64,000 nt of DNA from Chlorops oryzae. Its lineage: Eukaryota; Arthropoda; Insecta; Diptera; Chloropidae. Below are positions 46,670 to 58,036 of this stretch, piece after piece. Both the position numbers and the translations under genes were made by a program. Where the stretch lies: the NCBI GenBank assembly GCA_020466095.1, contig CM035808.1:11081163-11145162 (forward strand), read 5' to 3'. The notes beneath the pieces are model-generated. The model had not been told where the DNA came from. It made no database searches and was given only the letters and a program-made list of their open reading frames with translations. Within the stretch, counting starts at the first letter, position 1. Each line of letters opens with the position of its first letter.

Positions 46670-47325
46670 AATAAAACAAAACTTTGTTTAAAAGCTAAAC
46701 TTTCAATATTTGAACACTAATTTTCTTAACGGAAATTTTGTCGCGTGAGTTATGTCGCGTGAGTTACGGCAGGTATGTTTTAAAAGCTCAATATATTATT
46801 GAACACCCAAATTTGATTGGCTAAGTGGGTTTATTATAATATTTCACAGTTTTATAATTATTTCAAAATTAAAAAAAAGGCAAGTTGTGTACGAAAAATT
46901 CGCTAAATTTTCAACTTGTAACTTTGCTTGTAAAACGCACTTCCTTTTTTTGTCGCGTGGGTTACGAAAACATTTAACTTTGCTTTTCTTAGTTAGTTGT
47001 TGCAAGGACAATTTTGATAGACCATACCGTTAGTACTTCTACTAAGATATATGTACATTGTAAATTTTTTATACCTTAATTACATAAACTTTCGAGTAAG
47101 CAAGCCTTGAAGTCGTACGCCTGTCGCGTGAGTTACGATGGAAATGCCCATATAAATTTTCATCCAAATCGGACGCCATGAATTTTTTTGGTTTTTGGTC
47201 CATAACTCTCTTAAATTCCTCTAGCCCCCCTAAGTTTTTTTGGGTTAATGTCTTAAAATTGTTCAATATACCACTGTGGAAAATATAAGCACTATCAAAG
47301 CACTCTTTCTCTGGAGACGCCACTG

Positions 47326-49646
47326 GTCGCCACTGTAGTGCCACTGTAAAATATGGATTTATCATCGTTCGTTAAACAATAGGTCAATTTTTTGTATTCG
47401 AAAAAATTATTCACTATATTCAGGCTCATCGGAAGCGATAAAGGGGGCTCGGTGGGTCTTCATTCCCCTCGAAAAGTCTTTCTTACTCAACCGGTATGTC
47501 GGTACTGAAGGGCCCATTTCGTAGCCGATGTCCTCTTTGACGAGAAACAAGTATTTTCCTGTAGCCGGAGCCTGGAGAAGTCTTGCCCTTCACACGCATT
47601 TTCAACAGGGCTGCCCACAAGTACACTGAGCGAACTTTACCATGATTTTTTTTAAAAGGCGCATTGTTATTCACAGTCCTTTTGGTTTTCGAGCAGAACG
47701 AAAATTTCAAAAGAAAAATGGTTGAGTCAACAACACTTTTGGTTGATTTAAAGGAAAATTGTTTAATTACATTTCTTTTCGTTCGGTATAATTCTCATTT
47801 GGTTTATAAAATAGGACATTTAAGACATTTAATCATCTTAGAACTTTTTAAGCTTTGCAAAAGCTGTCAAGACAACGGAGTGACAAAATCGGATGCAGTC
47901 CATCCGATGGTTATTCTTCTTTTAAGAAAATTTTTTCTTATTTTAAAAATTTTCTTGTCATTTCAATCATGTCCGTAGTTGGTTAAACAATTTAAATTAA
48001 AATCCAATTTTGAAAATTATCATGTCAATACAACCTGAAATATGGGTGATTAAAAAGGAAAATTTTTATTTTTCCGAACAAGAAAAATTGTTAAAATTAA
48101 AAATATTCCTTATTGAAGCCGTTTTGTATGTTTTTGCTTTTGAATTAACCAATTTTCTGGTTGAATTTTTTCTCTGTGTAACAACTAACTACAAAGAACC
48201 AAACCAATTCAAAGAGACTTCTGGAGGTTGCCTAATCAGTGAATTTACCAGGAATCGGGTTTTTTTTTTTTTTTTTTTGAAGATTTTGATATCCTTCTGT
48301 TTAGAAGAGTAAATGTTATCCCTTGAACTGCCGATAAATCTCTCAAAATATGAACGATCCACACTTAAACTATCAAAAGACGACAGTTAAGAATATAAAA
48401 CTTAAAGTACCTTTATTCAACCATGAAAAAAGCGTACTTAATACTAGAAAAAATGTATTAAAAGGTCACAAAAATATGCATTTTTTTGTTGTTTGTTAAT
48501 TTTTGTAATGCAATATTCAAAGTGGGATTAAGGGATTAATAAAACCCCTAAAATACCATTTTCCCCTCCGCCCCGAATTCATTCAAAATTCAAGTAAATA
48601 AATATGTTAATTTTAATGTTAAGCCAATGACACTTTTTGGAGCAGTTTTTTCTTTGTCAATTTAAGTAAATTAACATATGTACACATAAAAGTGTGTTCC
48701 GAAATGAAAGAACAACAAAAACAACAACAACAGCAACAACAAAAGCAAAGTAACAAAAAGGCAGTTGACATATGTTAAAGGTTCAATTTTCGGAGGGAAA
48801 GTAAGAAAGCTGATAATGGGATACAAAACCCGAAAATTAATTATTCCGGGTGAGAAAGCGAATTCGAATGAACAATGAACTGCACTTTAAATAAAGTAGG
48901 AACGGCTTTGACTCGTGAAAATAGCAAATAAAAAAGGGAGCATTTTTTGTGCATTTTTTTTTAGTCCGAGAATTCAGCTATTATTAAAGCCTGTTTTTCC
49001 TCATTTATTTGCGTATTGTTTGTGGTGACGGTGACACCTGTAAAACAGCTTGAAAAACAACAACAAAAATATTATTGTAATTTGTTATTTTTTTAACAAA
49101 AACAAGGGAGGGAAAAATAAATGGAAAGAACCAAGTTTGTGTTTACAAAATAAAAACAATTCAATCGCAACGACTTTTGACTTTTTGCGAAATTGCAACT
49201 CAATTTATTTCGCTTGAAAATGAGTTTTAGCTGAATTCAAAAAAACAACCGACACTCATACATGCGCCTATACACATACACACACACACGCACAAAGGAA
49301 CAATTTTGTGTAACGAATTTATTTAACAACAATTAAATTAGTGTTCAAAATAAGAAATGATATCACGGGCTCACTTGTAAGGTACAATAAAACCCCTAAT
49401 GAATGGGATTTGTCATGTCCACGAAGAACCCAGCAAGAATCGCAACGGTTATATAACTAGTTACGTACCCGATACGGGTACCAGGTGTTGCGGTATTTTC
49501 TTCGTTACAAGCTTATGGGCAAGAGGAGATTTTATACCGCAATGTTGCTGAAAAGATGTTGCGCGCACACTGCGCACTGGCACAATGCATACATCTGAAC
49601 TGTCGCAGTACTTGTTACTAGTTAATACCCTGTTATTAGTAAATAA
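47326..49646. other. Intron segment with an unassigned repeat
   Basis: TACACTGAGCGAACTTTACC and the following T run (about 47620-47660) recur at 63956-64000, so a dispersed repeat starts here; its other end was not identified. Open frames at 47664-47978 and 48010-48312 have no recognised domain. CAACAA and CACACA runs occur at 48716-48745 and 49275-49295. Confidence 0.45.
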
Positions 49647-50060
49647 TAGAGCTGTAAAATATCGTTACTATTCGGTAAAAAGTAACGATTACTCTAGTCA
49701 CTAATCAATAACGTCTCGTTACTGATGGAAGTATCTCGTTACTAGGAATTTTTTTGCACACATGCCAACTGATGGTTGCCAGAGTAATAAAGTACTAATA
49801 TAATGGGTGCACAAAACAGTATGGTAGTAGAGTGACTGGAGTTGATATTTGGTTACTAAATACTGGGTGAAGATTCAAAGAGCATGAGAGATTTTTGATT
49901 ACTTTATCAACATTGAGTTATTCATGCAACGTAATTCGTTCGTGAAAAATATTTGAAAAAATATAATGAGTACTTAGTAACGAGTACTAAGTAACGATTA
50001 CTTGACGAAGAATAACGAATACACGCGAGTAGTGTAAATTTTTGCATTTTTACAGCTCTA
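49647..50060. repeat. hAT-like MITE, 414 bp, with sub-terminal GTTACT repeats
   Basis: Ends TAGAGCTGTAAAA and TTTTACAGCTCTA are perfect 13-bp inverted repeats, typical of Ac-type hAT elements. The perfect 8-bp duplication GTAAATAA flanks them (49639-49646 and 50061-50068). GTTACT/AGTAAC occurs many times near both ends, a likely transposase-binding array. No transposase. Confidence 0.88.
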
Positions 50061-50068
50061 GTAAATAA

Positions 50069-51065
50069 AAGATATGGAAATCTCTTTTCATGCAACCCAC
50101 CCTTTACCATTCGATTATTTGAAATTAAAAAAAAAAGCTATTTCTAAAAATTATTTTATATATAAATAAGTACTTAAAGTTTTTTAAAGCATATTAGTTT
50201 CATAATATTCCGTCAATACTTCGAATGTGACTCCGCTGCTTGCAACTTTTGAAATAATTAAATGGTGACATATCTTATTGATGTATAAACATCAAAGACA
50301 TGCAGGAATGAGTAAATCAATGGGAACATCATTGAATACTTGCGTCAAAGTAGTATTTTGAAGTATTTCTGCGATTTATTTCCTTAATATTTACATATTA
50401 TTTAAATAATGTTTTTATTCATGAGCATCACTTTGGCTTATCCCAATTAAGGAGACTGGAAACAATTTACTGGTTACTTATCGCGAAAGTTCAACACTAG
50501 AAAAATGTGTTTACAGAATATGCATTGGTGTTGGTAACTGTAAACATTTGCTCATATGTGTTAGTGAGTTTCGGTAGCAGTTTCTTGCTGGGAAGGGTTT
50601 CTGTAGGATTCACAGTTCCATAAGTGGAGAGATCTTTTTTGTGGCAACAATTTATAACAGTTGAACCAAATTTCATTTGGTACATAAATTTAGATTGTGG
50701 TTGATGTTTGTCAAAATGCATCATTAAGACCACAAAGTGTACCCCGTTGTAAACGGGATTAATAATCGCTAAGCTAAAAAAAAAGGAAGAAAATAGAATC
50801 AAACTTCCATAACTCGAACCATAACACAGTTCCACAACAAAAATATAAAAGTATCTGACCAGGGGAGCCTCATATAGACATACCTATGTAAATACATAGC
50901 TAAAGATTTAGTCGTACCGTGAAAAAGGCCTTCGATTGAGAATTTTGAATTAATTTATAGAGGATTTGGCTAAACCAACACCCGATGGGACTATATAGAC
51001 CTCACATTTGGATCCAGCGGCCCCACAAACAAAACGTGACCATAGTGAGATACCCAGATTAGATA
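50069..51065. other. Intron segment, no gene recognised
   Basis: The minus frame at 50497-50835 (112 residues) is the longest open frame here, but it has no recognised motif or splice signals that connect it to the midnolin gene. Confidence 0.4.
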
Positions 51066-51073
51066 CTTTTAGT

Positions 51074-51305
51074 CATGATACAAGAAAACAAGATAGCGCC
51101 ACTTCAGTACCGCTATTTTGTGGCTCTCTCTGAGAGCCGAAAATTGAGTTTGTGACGTCACTGAGCAAGAAATTGTTGTTGTTTCCCATGCTATTCAAAA
51201 AAGTAAAAAGCCGGTTTAACATGGGAAAGAACAACAACGAATCGCGATTTTGAGTTTGTGACGTTTCCACTCTCAAGTGGCGCTATCTTGTTTTCTTGTA
51301 TCATG
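51074..51305. repeat. P-element-like MITE, 232 bp, perfect 31-bp terminal repeats
   Basis: The first 31 bases, starting CATGATACAAGAAAACAAGA, are exactly complementary to the last 31 (51275-51305). The perfect 8-bp duplication CTTTTAGT lies at 51066-51073 and 51306-51313. Canonical Drosophila P elements also have 31-bp terminal repeats starting CATGAT and 8-bp duplications. GAGTTTGTGACGT occurs twice inside. No coding capacity. Confidence 0.8.
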
Positions 51306-51313
51306 CTTTTAGT

Positions 51314-53156
51314 TTTTTTGTGGGACTTTGTAATTAACCAAAGAAATTCATTCGACTTATGGGAGAGATATGGGTATTTTATACGCCACCTGATTTCACT
51401 CGAAGTGTGGAAGTTCGCCTGTATTTAACTAATAGATATTTTTATATATACCAAATTTTTATATTCCAAATATGCTCGAACTCTCAAAACCCTGCTATGA
51501 CCCAAGCTCCTTTAACCTTAGATATTATATAATTTTAATAATTGAATTGAATTGATTTGTTTACTTCTAAGTAACATTTTCAGTACCGTCTCTATGGAAA
51601 CCCTAAAGCGAAGAATTGTTTAATTCTTTTTTCTCTGTTTTCTAAATAGATTTAGTCTTTTCGTTACCAAGCTAACGTTGTTTGGGGCCACTTCTTAGCT
51701 TGTTTTGGCCGCTTTCTGTTTACACTTCCATGATGCTACTATGGAGTTATTTTTTCAAGAATGCAACCACAACACAGAATTATCGGTACCAAAACAAAAG
51801 CGGTACCAACTAATCAACTTCAATGAGTACACAATAACACACAAAAAAAAAAAAAAAAACCAAAATGAAACGGAAAGAATTAAACTCATTTTTATGTAAA
51901 GTTATGCGTTTAAATTGTTTTGTTGCCAATGCGCGTTGCCAACAACACCAGAACGCAGTCAACAAGAACCTCCACAGTGCAATCAGAAGGGACCCTTGCT
52001 CTATTTCACCTTTGGAACCTTCATTGTGAGAGGGTTAGGGCAATTTACTTTTCACAAAAAAAAAATTTAAGCAAACGATTTTAATTTCAACCAAATTGAA
52101 GGGGTTGGAACCAGAGAGATCAGTGCTTCCGGTGTGACGGACGTTTCCTATTTTTAAGGGGCTTTTTTGAATACATATTCCTTTTAAAACAAACAAGAAT
52201 TTCAAATCTGTAAAGGGGTTGCTTGAATGCGTTTTCTTCTGAAAATGGGAAAAGGGAGAAAGTGTACTTTTTGAGAGCTGGTGGGAAAAAACCGATTATT
52301 TGATGGCTTTATCTGAATTTTGCTGGAGTGAATTAGAGAAAAAGTTAGAGAGAAAAGAGAAAAGCGTGAGCTTGGAATTCTGTGGGTTCAGAATTGTTAC
52401 TTATTACTAGTTCACACCATAGATGATGTTGACTTTTTCCCGATGTTCCTAAATCATTCAAAACGGGTTACCTTTTCCAAAATATGGCGCCAAATTGAGG
52501 GCCATTTTCGATCGAAGTTCATATTGAAAAGGAAGAAAAATGATTTTTTTTTAAATTTCTTTTATGCTTTTTTGGGCTGAAATACCACGAAAAAGGGCGG
52601 ACTTGGCATCACTAATTAGGAATTCAGTTCTCATAGTTATAAAATTTAATGCGAAGAACTTGGTACTTTGTGCTTTTCAGAGGGGTTTTTTTGTGTAAAA
52701 AATATATGTGGCAACTCCAAAAAATGTATACCTATTGTGGCTCGGTAGTATTTATGAACCTAAAGACGCGTTCAACGACGGAAATTGTCGAAAAACGGTC
52801 CTAGTTTAGAGCCTAGGGAGACAACTATATTCACGCTTCGTAAATTCTTCAAAATATTCTAAAAAATTATATACCTTCGAAATCGGCGTCCATGTTTGTT
52901 TTTAGAAATATGCGGCAATCATTCTCTCTCACTTACTTTGCGTAAAAAATTTACATTTTCATTTCGCTGGCGAAGTAAGGCCGGAAAGTCGCAATACAAC
53001 CCTGCGCTCTCAATACTTTTTTGCATGTATGTATTTCTTATGGGCACATTACTTACTGCGTATCTGAGAATAGGCTCTCATCGACAAACTCATCAATGGT
53101 TTACATTGTGGTCAAATTTAGTTTCGATTATTTCATATCGCATGTTAACATACTTA
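51314..53156. other. Intron segment, no gene recognised
   Basis: Mixed sequence with A runs (51843-51858). Open frames at 51705-51899 and 52896-53215 lack recognised motifs. Confidence 0.45.
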
Positions 53157-53325
53157 AAGTGAAACCTCTCATATGCGGACAATCACGGTTACGGTTACTG
53201 TTTGCGCACACATGAGGAGTATCCGCATATGGGGGTGAAGTTTGTATCAAAAACGATAAGCAAACCAATTGTAGGTACACAAAAAGTGCCCGCATATGAG
53301 TGGTGTCAGTTGAGAGGTTTCACTG
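53157..53325. repeat. pogo-like MITE, 169 bp
   Basis: The left end AGTGAAACCTCTCATATGCG and the right TGAGAGGTTTCACTG are inverted. ATATGCGGACA-like words recur inside (53171, 53226 inverted, 53291 inverted). The ends resemble those of 55377-55501. Duplicated bases at the borders are unclear. Confidence 0.6.
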
Positions 53326-54812
53326 TGCATACGCATTAGGAACGGTGACGTCACAGTAATGAAAAATTCAATAAATTCAAATAAATGTACTACACATGTA
53401 TGTATGTAGGAACATCCTAGAAGCTCCTCCATACCGAGCAAAAGAAGAACCACCACTAGATTTGCGTACGCCATTCACATTCCCAGATATTCCAAGCATC
53501 AATGTTTGAACATCCCTTATAAGGAGAAAATTAATCTCATAGTGCAACCCTAAAATTTATGAAACGTAATACTTTCGAAATTGAGTTTCTATAACATAAA
53601 TAGAGTTCCCAATCTTGGACCACATGTGGTCGTAGTAAGTAGCGTCACGCGTCTTCATTAATTTCCTCCAACTATGTACATACATACATACATCGTAGTT
53701 TTTACCTCCTCCAGACTCGAGAACAAAAATATGTATTAGAAACCTCGATGACGTATTAACGAATTCCGCTCTCTTTCTCTTTCGCTCGGTCTCTATGTTT
53801 CTCGCTTACGCCTTGTCGTACAAATTCCGTTGCTCTCCCAGTTCAGTCAGAAATTCACCACAAATCGCGCATGTGTTTTTGTGAGGTGAAAAGAAAAAAC
53901 CTGAATTAAATTTATGCTGCTGAGCATGAGGTCGGTCGGTTGGTTGGCTTGTTGATAACAAAGAAGAAGCAACAACATACACCGACATCGATACAACAAC
54001 AGCAAACAAACAAACAGAAGAAAGAAAAAAAAACATATGGTGACTTGACTTGGCTTGGCTTGGCTTTGGTCTGACTCTTTTCTTCTTCTTTCAAAATAGG
54101 TCATACCCTTCGTTAAAATGCAAGGTTATCTCAGCTACCGAAAAATGCGTTCAATAAACGATGAAACCATTTCCGGTGAAATTATGTAATGTTGATTTTT
54201 TTTTCCAATTTTTTTTTTTTTTTTTTTTTGTTCCAATTCGAGGGAAAATTTGTAACAAAGCGCAGCGACGCGTCGCACAAAGAAAGGAAATTCTGTTAAT
54301 TCCGACAGACGCTGCTGCGTTTTGCGTCCGCGTTGAAGCGACGTCGCAACATAAATGAACATACAGCTGGCAGCGCGATTACACGAAGGCCGCAGTGCAT
54401 GCGGCATGCCAGCATAACAGCCGCAAGGCAGCAGAGGGGCTTCTTCCATTAAAAAGGGGGGCGTGTGTGTTTTGTGTGTTTTGTGTTCACGTAACGAACG
54501 CATACTCGGGGTTTCAATAAGTAGCGAACAAAGAGAAAATTGAAAATGCAGAAGGCGAAATGGCGAAACGGCGAAAAGGTAACGAAATGAAATTAAGAAA
54601 TGCAGAGCGTCGCGAAAAAGCCGACGAAGCAAAAAATATTTTTATGCTGCTTTGTGGATCTTTGTGTTGTTGTTGTTGTTGTTTTTTACATTTTATGCCT
54701 ATGCAGCGTGTTCGGTGAAAGAACCGTGGATGAAGTGTAATCACGTTTTCAGACTGGCTTCCTAGTAGGAAATTAATTGAGGGCGATTTTGTTTCAGTGA
54801 CATAAGATGTAT
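53326..54812. other. Unique-looking segment with GC-richer patches
   Basis: Open minus frames at 53806-54104 and 54135-54632 are Phe/Ser/Cys-rich readings without motifs. The part at 54240-54430 (GCAGCGACGCGTCGC, CGCAAGGCAGCAGAGG) is notably GC-rich and could be an untranslated exon or regulatory patch. The initiator-like CAGTTCAGTCAG lies at 53840. No gene can be stated. Confidence 0.3.
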
Positions 54813-54937
54813 TATGTATGTATGTATGTATGTATGTATGTATGTATGTATGTATGTATGTATGTATGTATGTATGTATGTATGTATGTATGTATGTATG
54901 TATGTATGTATGTATGTATGTATGTATGTATGTATGT
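54813..54937. repeat. (TATG)n microsatellite, about 31 units
   Basis: An uninterrupted tetranucleotide array, with a short inverted relative (CATACATA) just after it at about 54965-54980. Confidence 0.95.
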
Positions 54938-55037
54938 CAATTAAAAGGGTTTTTTAAAGACATTCATACATACATACATAAGTGTTTCAAAAGCTGATAC
55001 TGAAGCTAGCGGTGAAATTTGTTTCGGAATATTTCAA

Positions 55038-55160
55038 CCCTCTAATTCTTTGCTTCGTCTATAGACGGACTTTTTTCGAACAAATTACAAAAACAAAAAA
55101 TCATATCAGAAATTAGTCGTATGGAATTATTCATTGAAGAAAAACTCTGGCATTAGAGGG
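55038..55160. repeat. piggyBac-like MITE, 123 bp
   Basis: Begins CCCTCTAATTCTTTG and ends GGCATTAGAGGG. TTAA follows the right end (55161-55164); the left neighbour is TCAA, one change from TTAA. The ends resemble those of the element at 41399-42456 (CCCTCTAAC), so that family's transposase may have moved it. Confidence 0.65.
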
Positions 55161-55376
55161 TTAAGACGTCACAGGTGATCTTAGCATTAATTTTTCCTGT
55201 CTCTTTTTACGAGTTACTTTCTTTCTAGAGGTCAAGAACATACTCAAACCTCAGGAAGAGCTGAAGAGGCTCCGAAAAGGGGTTAAAAAAAGGGGCTAAG
55301 AAGAAGAAGAGGGAGATTTGCCTTGCCTTTTAAGAAATTTCTTATTAATAAATTATTTTGTACTTCGATTTTTTTA

Positions 55377-55501
55377 CAGTGTACTCTCTCCTTGCGTGCT
55401 CTTTTTGCGAATGCTCTAGTATTCGTGCTTCTCAAATAGTTTCCTCTTAAGAGGCAATATTCTTCGGTCCCCTAGATGTCCGCTTAAGAGAGACTACACT
55501 G
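55377..55501. repeat. pogo-like MITE, 125 bp
   Basis: Begins CAGTGTACTCTCTCCTTGCG and ends CGCTTAAGAGAGACTACACTG, with TA on both sides (55375-55376 and 55502-55503). It is the cleanest copy of the family also seen at 19212-19447 and 23596. Confidence 0.8.
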
Positions 55502-55599
55502 TACTGCCTAAACGAAAAATTGAACTCAGACATACATACGAGTTTAAAGATGTCATTTGATTTACATGGAGAAAATATATATATCTATCACTCTAAAGA

Positions 55600-55728
55600 A
55601 CAAATGAGGAATGATCTTCCCCATGACAATTTGTCACCCAAACAATCATACGTGATATTGTCACCTATATGTCACCGATGAATGAACACTGATGCCGCTG
55701 TCATAGCGAAGATATTTTTCTGCTGGGT
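55600..55728 (+). repeat. Family B fragment (CCCAGC-ended repeat), one end only
   Basis: TTGTCACCTATATGTCACCGATGA and the end TTTTTCTGCTGGG match the end regions of 11278-11844 and 28753-29319. The tRNA-like part is absent. Confidence 0.6.
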
Positions 55729-56212
55729 GCTTTCTTTGTTTGTTTCTTCGAGACGTCACCGCGTACACATGCATAAAAGCACCAATGAGCCTATGCATTT
55801 ATGTGGAAAAACATATCCATACATATGTACATAGCTATGCACATTCATATGTTTATCTACCTGTATGGGTATGTGCACTTTTTCCACTGCTTTTCAATGT
55901 TGAGCAGAGCACATCTGTATTAAAAGGTGTTGTGTGATTGTTTCATTCATTGCAAAATGGCTTTCAAGTGATAATCTATAATTTCTCATTATTATCATTT
56001 ATTTTCTAATAAGAAGAAAAATGACGGCAGCATTGAATGCGAAAGTCTTCAATCATTGGTAAACTGATTAGAAAATGAAAATCCACCATTTATGATGCAT
56101 TTATTTAGCAACATAAACGGTATTAATTTTAAGTTCAAAAAAGAAAGTTGCCAGATTCTGGGAAATGTGTTAACAGCGTTGCATTTATATTAGATTTGAG
56201 ATAAATTTAAGA
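55729..56212. other. Intron segment without recognised features
   Basis: Short CATA/ATGT runs near 55815-55870; otherwise nothing recognised. Confidence 0.5.
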
Positions 56213-56249
56213 AAAAGAGAGAGGAAGAGAAAAAGAGAGAGAGAGAAAA

Positions 56250-56292
<43 letters not shown>

Positions 56293-56307
56293 AGAGAGAG
56301 AGAGAAA

Positions 56308-56353
<46 letters not shown>

Positions 56354-56410
56354 AGAGAGAGAGAGAGAGAGAAGAGAGAAAGAGAGAGAGAGAGAGAGAA
56401 GAGAGAGAGA

Positions 56411-56448
<38 letters not shown>

Positions 56449-56452
56449 GAAG

Positions 56453-56489
<37 letters not shown>

Positions 56490-56582
56490 GATAGAGAGAG
56501 AGAGAGAGAAGAGAGGAGAGAGAGAGAGAGAAGGAGAGAGAGAGAGAGAGAGGGAGAGAGGAGAGAGAGAGGAGAGAGGATC

Positions 56583-56627
<45 letters not shown>

Positions 56628-56677
56628 GATCAGACGAGAGAGAGAGGAGAGAGGAGGAGAGAGAGAGAGAGAGAGAG

Positions 56678-56709
<32 letters not shown>

Positions 56710-56719
56710 GAGAAGAGAG

Positions 56720-56754
<35 letters not shown>

Positions 56755-56761
56755 TAGGATC

Positions 56762-56793
<32 letters not shown>

Positions 56794-56860
56794 GTTCAGA
56801 GAGAGAGAGAGAGAGAGAGGAGAGAGGAACAAGAAGAGAAGAGAGAGCGAAAGAGATTTG
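56213..56860. repeat. (GA)n-rich block, about 650 bp
   Basis: GAGAGA arrays broken by AAAA, GGA and GGATCAGA. The minus-strand frames read as Ser/Leu repeats and are artefacts. Pyrimidine/purine arrays like this bind GAGA factor in flies, but no associated promoter can be shown. Confidence 0.95.
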
Positions 56861-57059
56861 TTCAGATTGAATGAGAGCATGCAGAGGGTAAATCAAAGAA
56901 AGAGACAATGCATGGATTCAAGAGAGACGAGAGCAGAGATGGATAAAAGAGATACAGAAAGAAAAGAAGCAGAGAGATAAGCAGCATCAGAAGACGAGAG
57001 AGCGAGCAGAGGCACAACCAGAGACAAAAGAGCGGAAAAAAATTTAGTAAAATTCCAAT

Positions 57060-57842
57060 TCGTAATATTTGCATGCAGACGAGGTTAAATCAAGCAATAC
57101 AGGAAACATTCGTAACCATGTGATTGCAAAGAAACGAAAGCAGAAGAAATCCTTTCGGATATAAAGAGATCAACAAACAAAAATTAGTCAAACAATTGAG
57201 TAAAATAAATCAGATTCTTCGTCAATTGACACTCGAAGCAGCAATGCACAAGCAGATGAGAAAGAAATGTGCTTGAAAACAGATAATAAGACGGATGAAA
57301 ATGTTGTCTCAGCTTCACTGAGTATGAGTATGAGTTGATGAGTGACGAGTTGATGGTTGATCAAAACAGCATGGCAAGCAAAAGCAAAACAATCTAAAAT
57401 AAGTACAGCCAACAAAACGACCGGAAAGCTACGGCCAAGTCCCGAACACACCACGATCTTCAACACATTAGTGCTCACTAACGTGTAATTTTGAGTGTAA
57501 ATATGAATATTTCGATTCTTCGTCAAGCACCCCGACGAGCCCAAGTAATCAAAGCAGATGGAAAGAAATTCTTAATGAACATGTGAATTGGCGTGATGAG
57601 AGTTGAATTGTTGAGTTCAGTTCAGTTGAGTTGAGTTGAGTTGGGTTGAGAGTTGATTAAAGCGATTCGAGCTCAAAACGATGCAATGATGTAAGAAATA
57701 AGAAAGAATTTTCTCATCTACACTCGAAGTATTTATGCAAAAATGAGATGAGAAAATGAGAATGCTGCTTGAACCAACCACCAGAGGAACATCACGTCGA
57801 GGATTCTTTCAACGACTTTGTTGTCCTCAAGCTTGAAGCAGG
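57060..57842 (+). other. Codon-like but interrupted stretch next to the GA block
   Basis: Plus-strand readings such as DSSSIDTRSSNAQADEKEM (57214-57270), STANKTTGKLRPSPEHTTIF (about 57404-57463) and SRWKEILNEHVNWRDES (about 57552-57603) look protein-like but lie in different frames with stops between. TTCTTCGTCAA recurs (57215 and 57519) and CACTCGAAG recurs (57230 and 57721), so part is internally duplicated. No known family. It may be chance composition or a decayed gene. Confidence 0.25.
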
Positions 57843-57948
57843 TATGTATGTATGTATGTATGTATGTATGTATGTATGTATGTATGTATGTATGTATGTA
57901 TGTATGTATGTATGTATGTATGTATGTATGTATGTATGTATGTATGTA
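57843..57948. repeat. (TATG)n microsatellite, about 26 units
   Basis: Uninterrupted tetranucleotide array. The open frames on both strands (YVCM, THTYI repeats) are artefacts of it. Confidence 0.95.
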
Positions 57949-58036
57949 CATAAAGCTGTTCGTTCGCGTGTGCAATGCAAAGCAACATTTCTTTTTTGAT
58001 TTTGTTTGTTTTGTTCATTAATGTAAAGCAAAGGCA

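Larger units (their letters stand above)
44310..47149. mobile_element. 2840-bp terminal-inverted-repeat element, superfamily unassigned, with nested insertions
   Basis: Starts GGGCATTTCCA and ends TGGAAATGCCC. ATAT lies outside both ends, consistent with a 4-6-bp duplication in an AT-rich target. A 16-base motif TGTCGCGTGAGTTACG occurs six times in one orientation (44659, 44825, 46739, 46753, 46951, 47122) with at most one change each, all in the element's own sequence. An open frame at 44894-45145 begins MGKNMEKKEENNKVKERMKK and continues basic (KWRLNLRKDYGKWRDYRK); its end is read into the SINE. It may be the remnant of a transposase start. Two insertions (45137-45381 and 45512-46669) account for about half its length. 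Confidence 0.75.
44163..47325. repeat. Interrupted relic of the hAT-like MITE seen at 15493-16104
   Basis: 44163-44309 matches the interior of 15493-16104 (GTCTAGTTTTGGTCTAGTTC). 47150-47325 matches its right third, ending CTCTGGAGACGCCACTG. The left terminal repeat is missing. The two halves are separated by the element at 44310-47149. Confidence 0.78.

Noticed and set aside
54135..54632. A 165-codon minus-strand frame as a gene
   Set aside because: Composition follows simple sequence (a Lys run from a T run, Phe/Leu/Ser elsewhere) and no domain is seen. It is more likely non-coding GC-richer DNA.
56581..56908. Ser/Leu-rich minus-strand frames of 92-99 codons
   Set aside because: Direct translation of the GA dinucleotide block.
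57188..57544. A 118-codon minus-strand frame as a membrane protein gene
   Set aside because: Although long and hydrophobic, it has no recognisable family or splice context, and the opposite strand looks at least as protein-like. Frames of this length are expected by chance in 64 kb.
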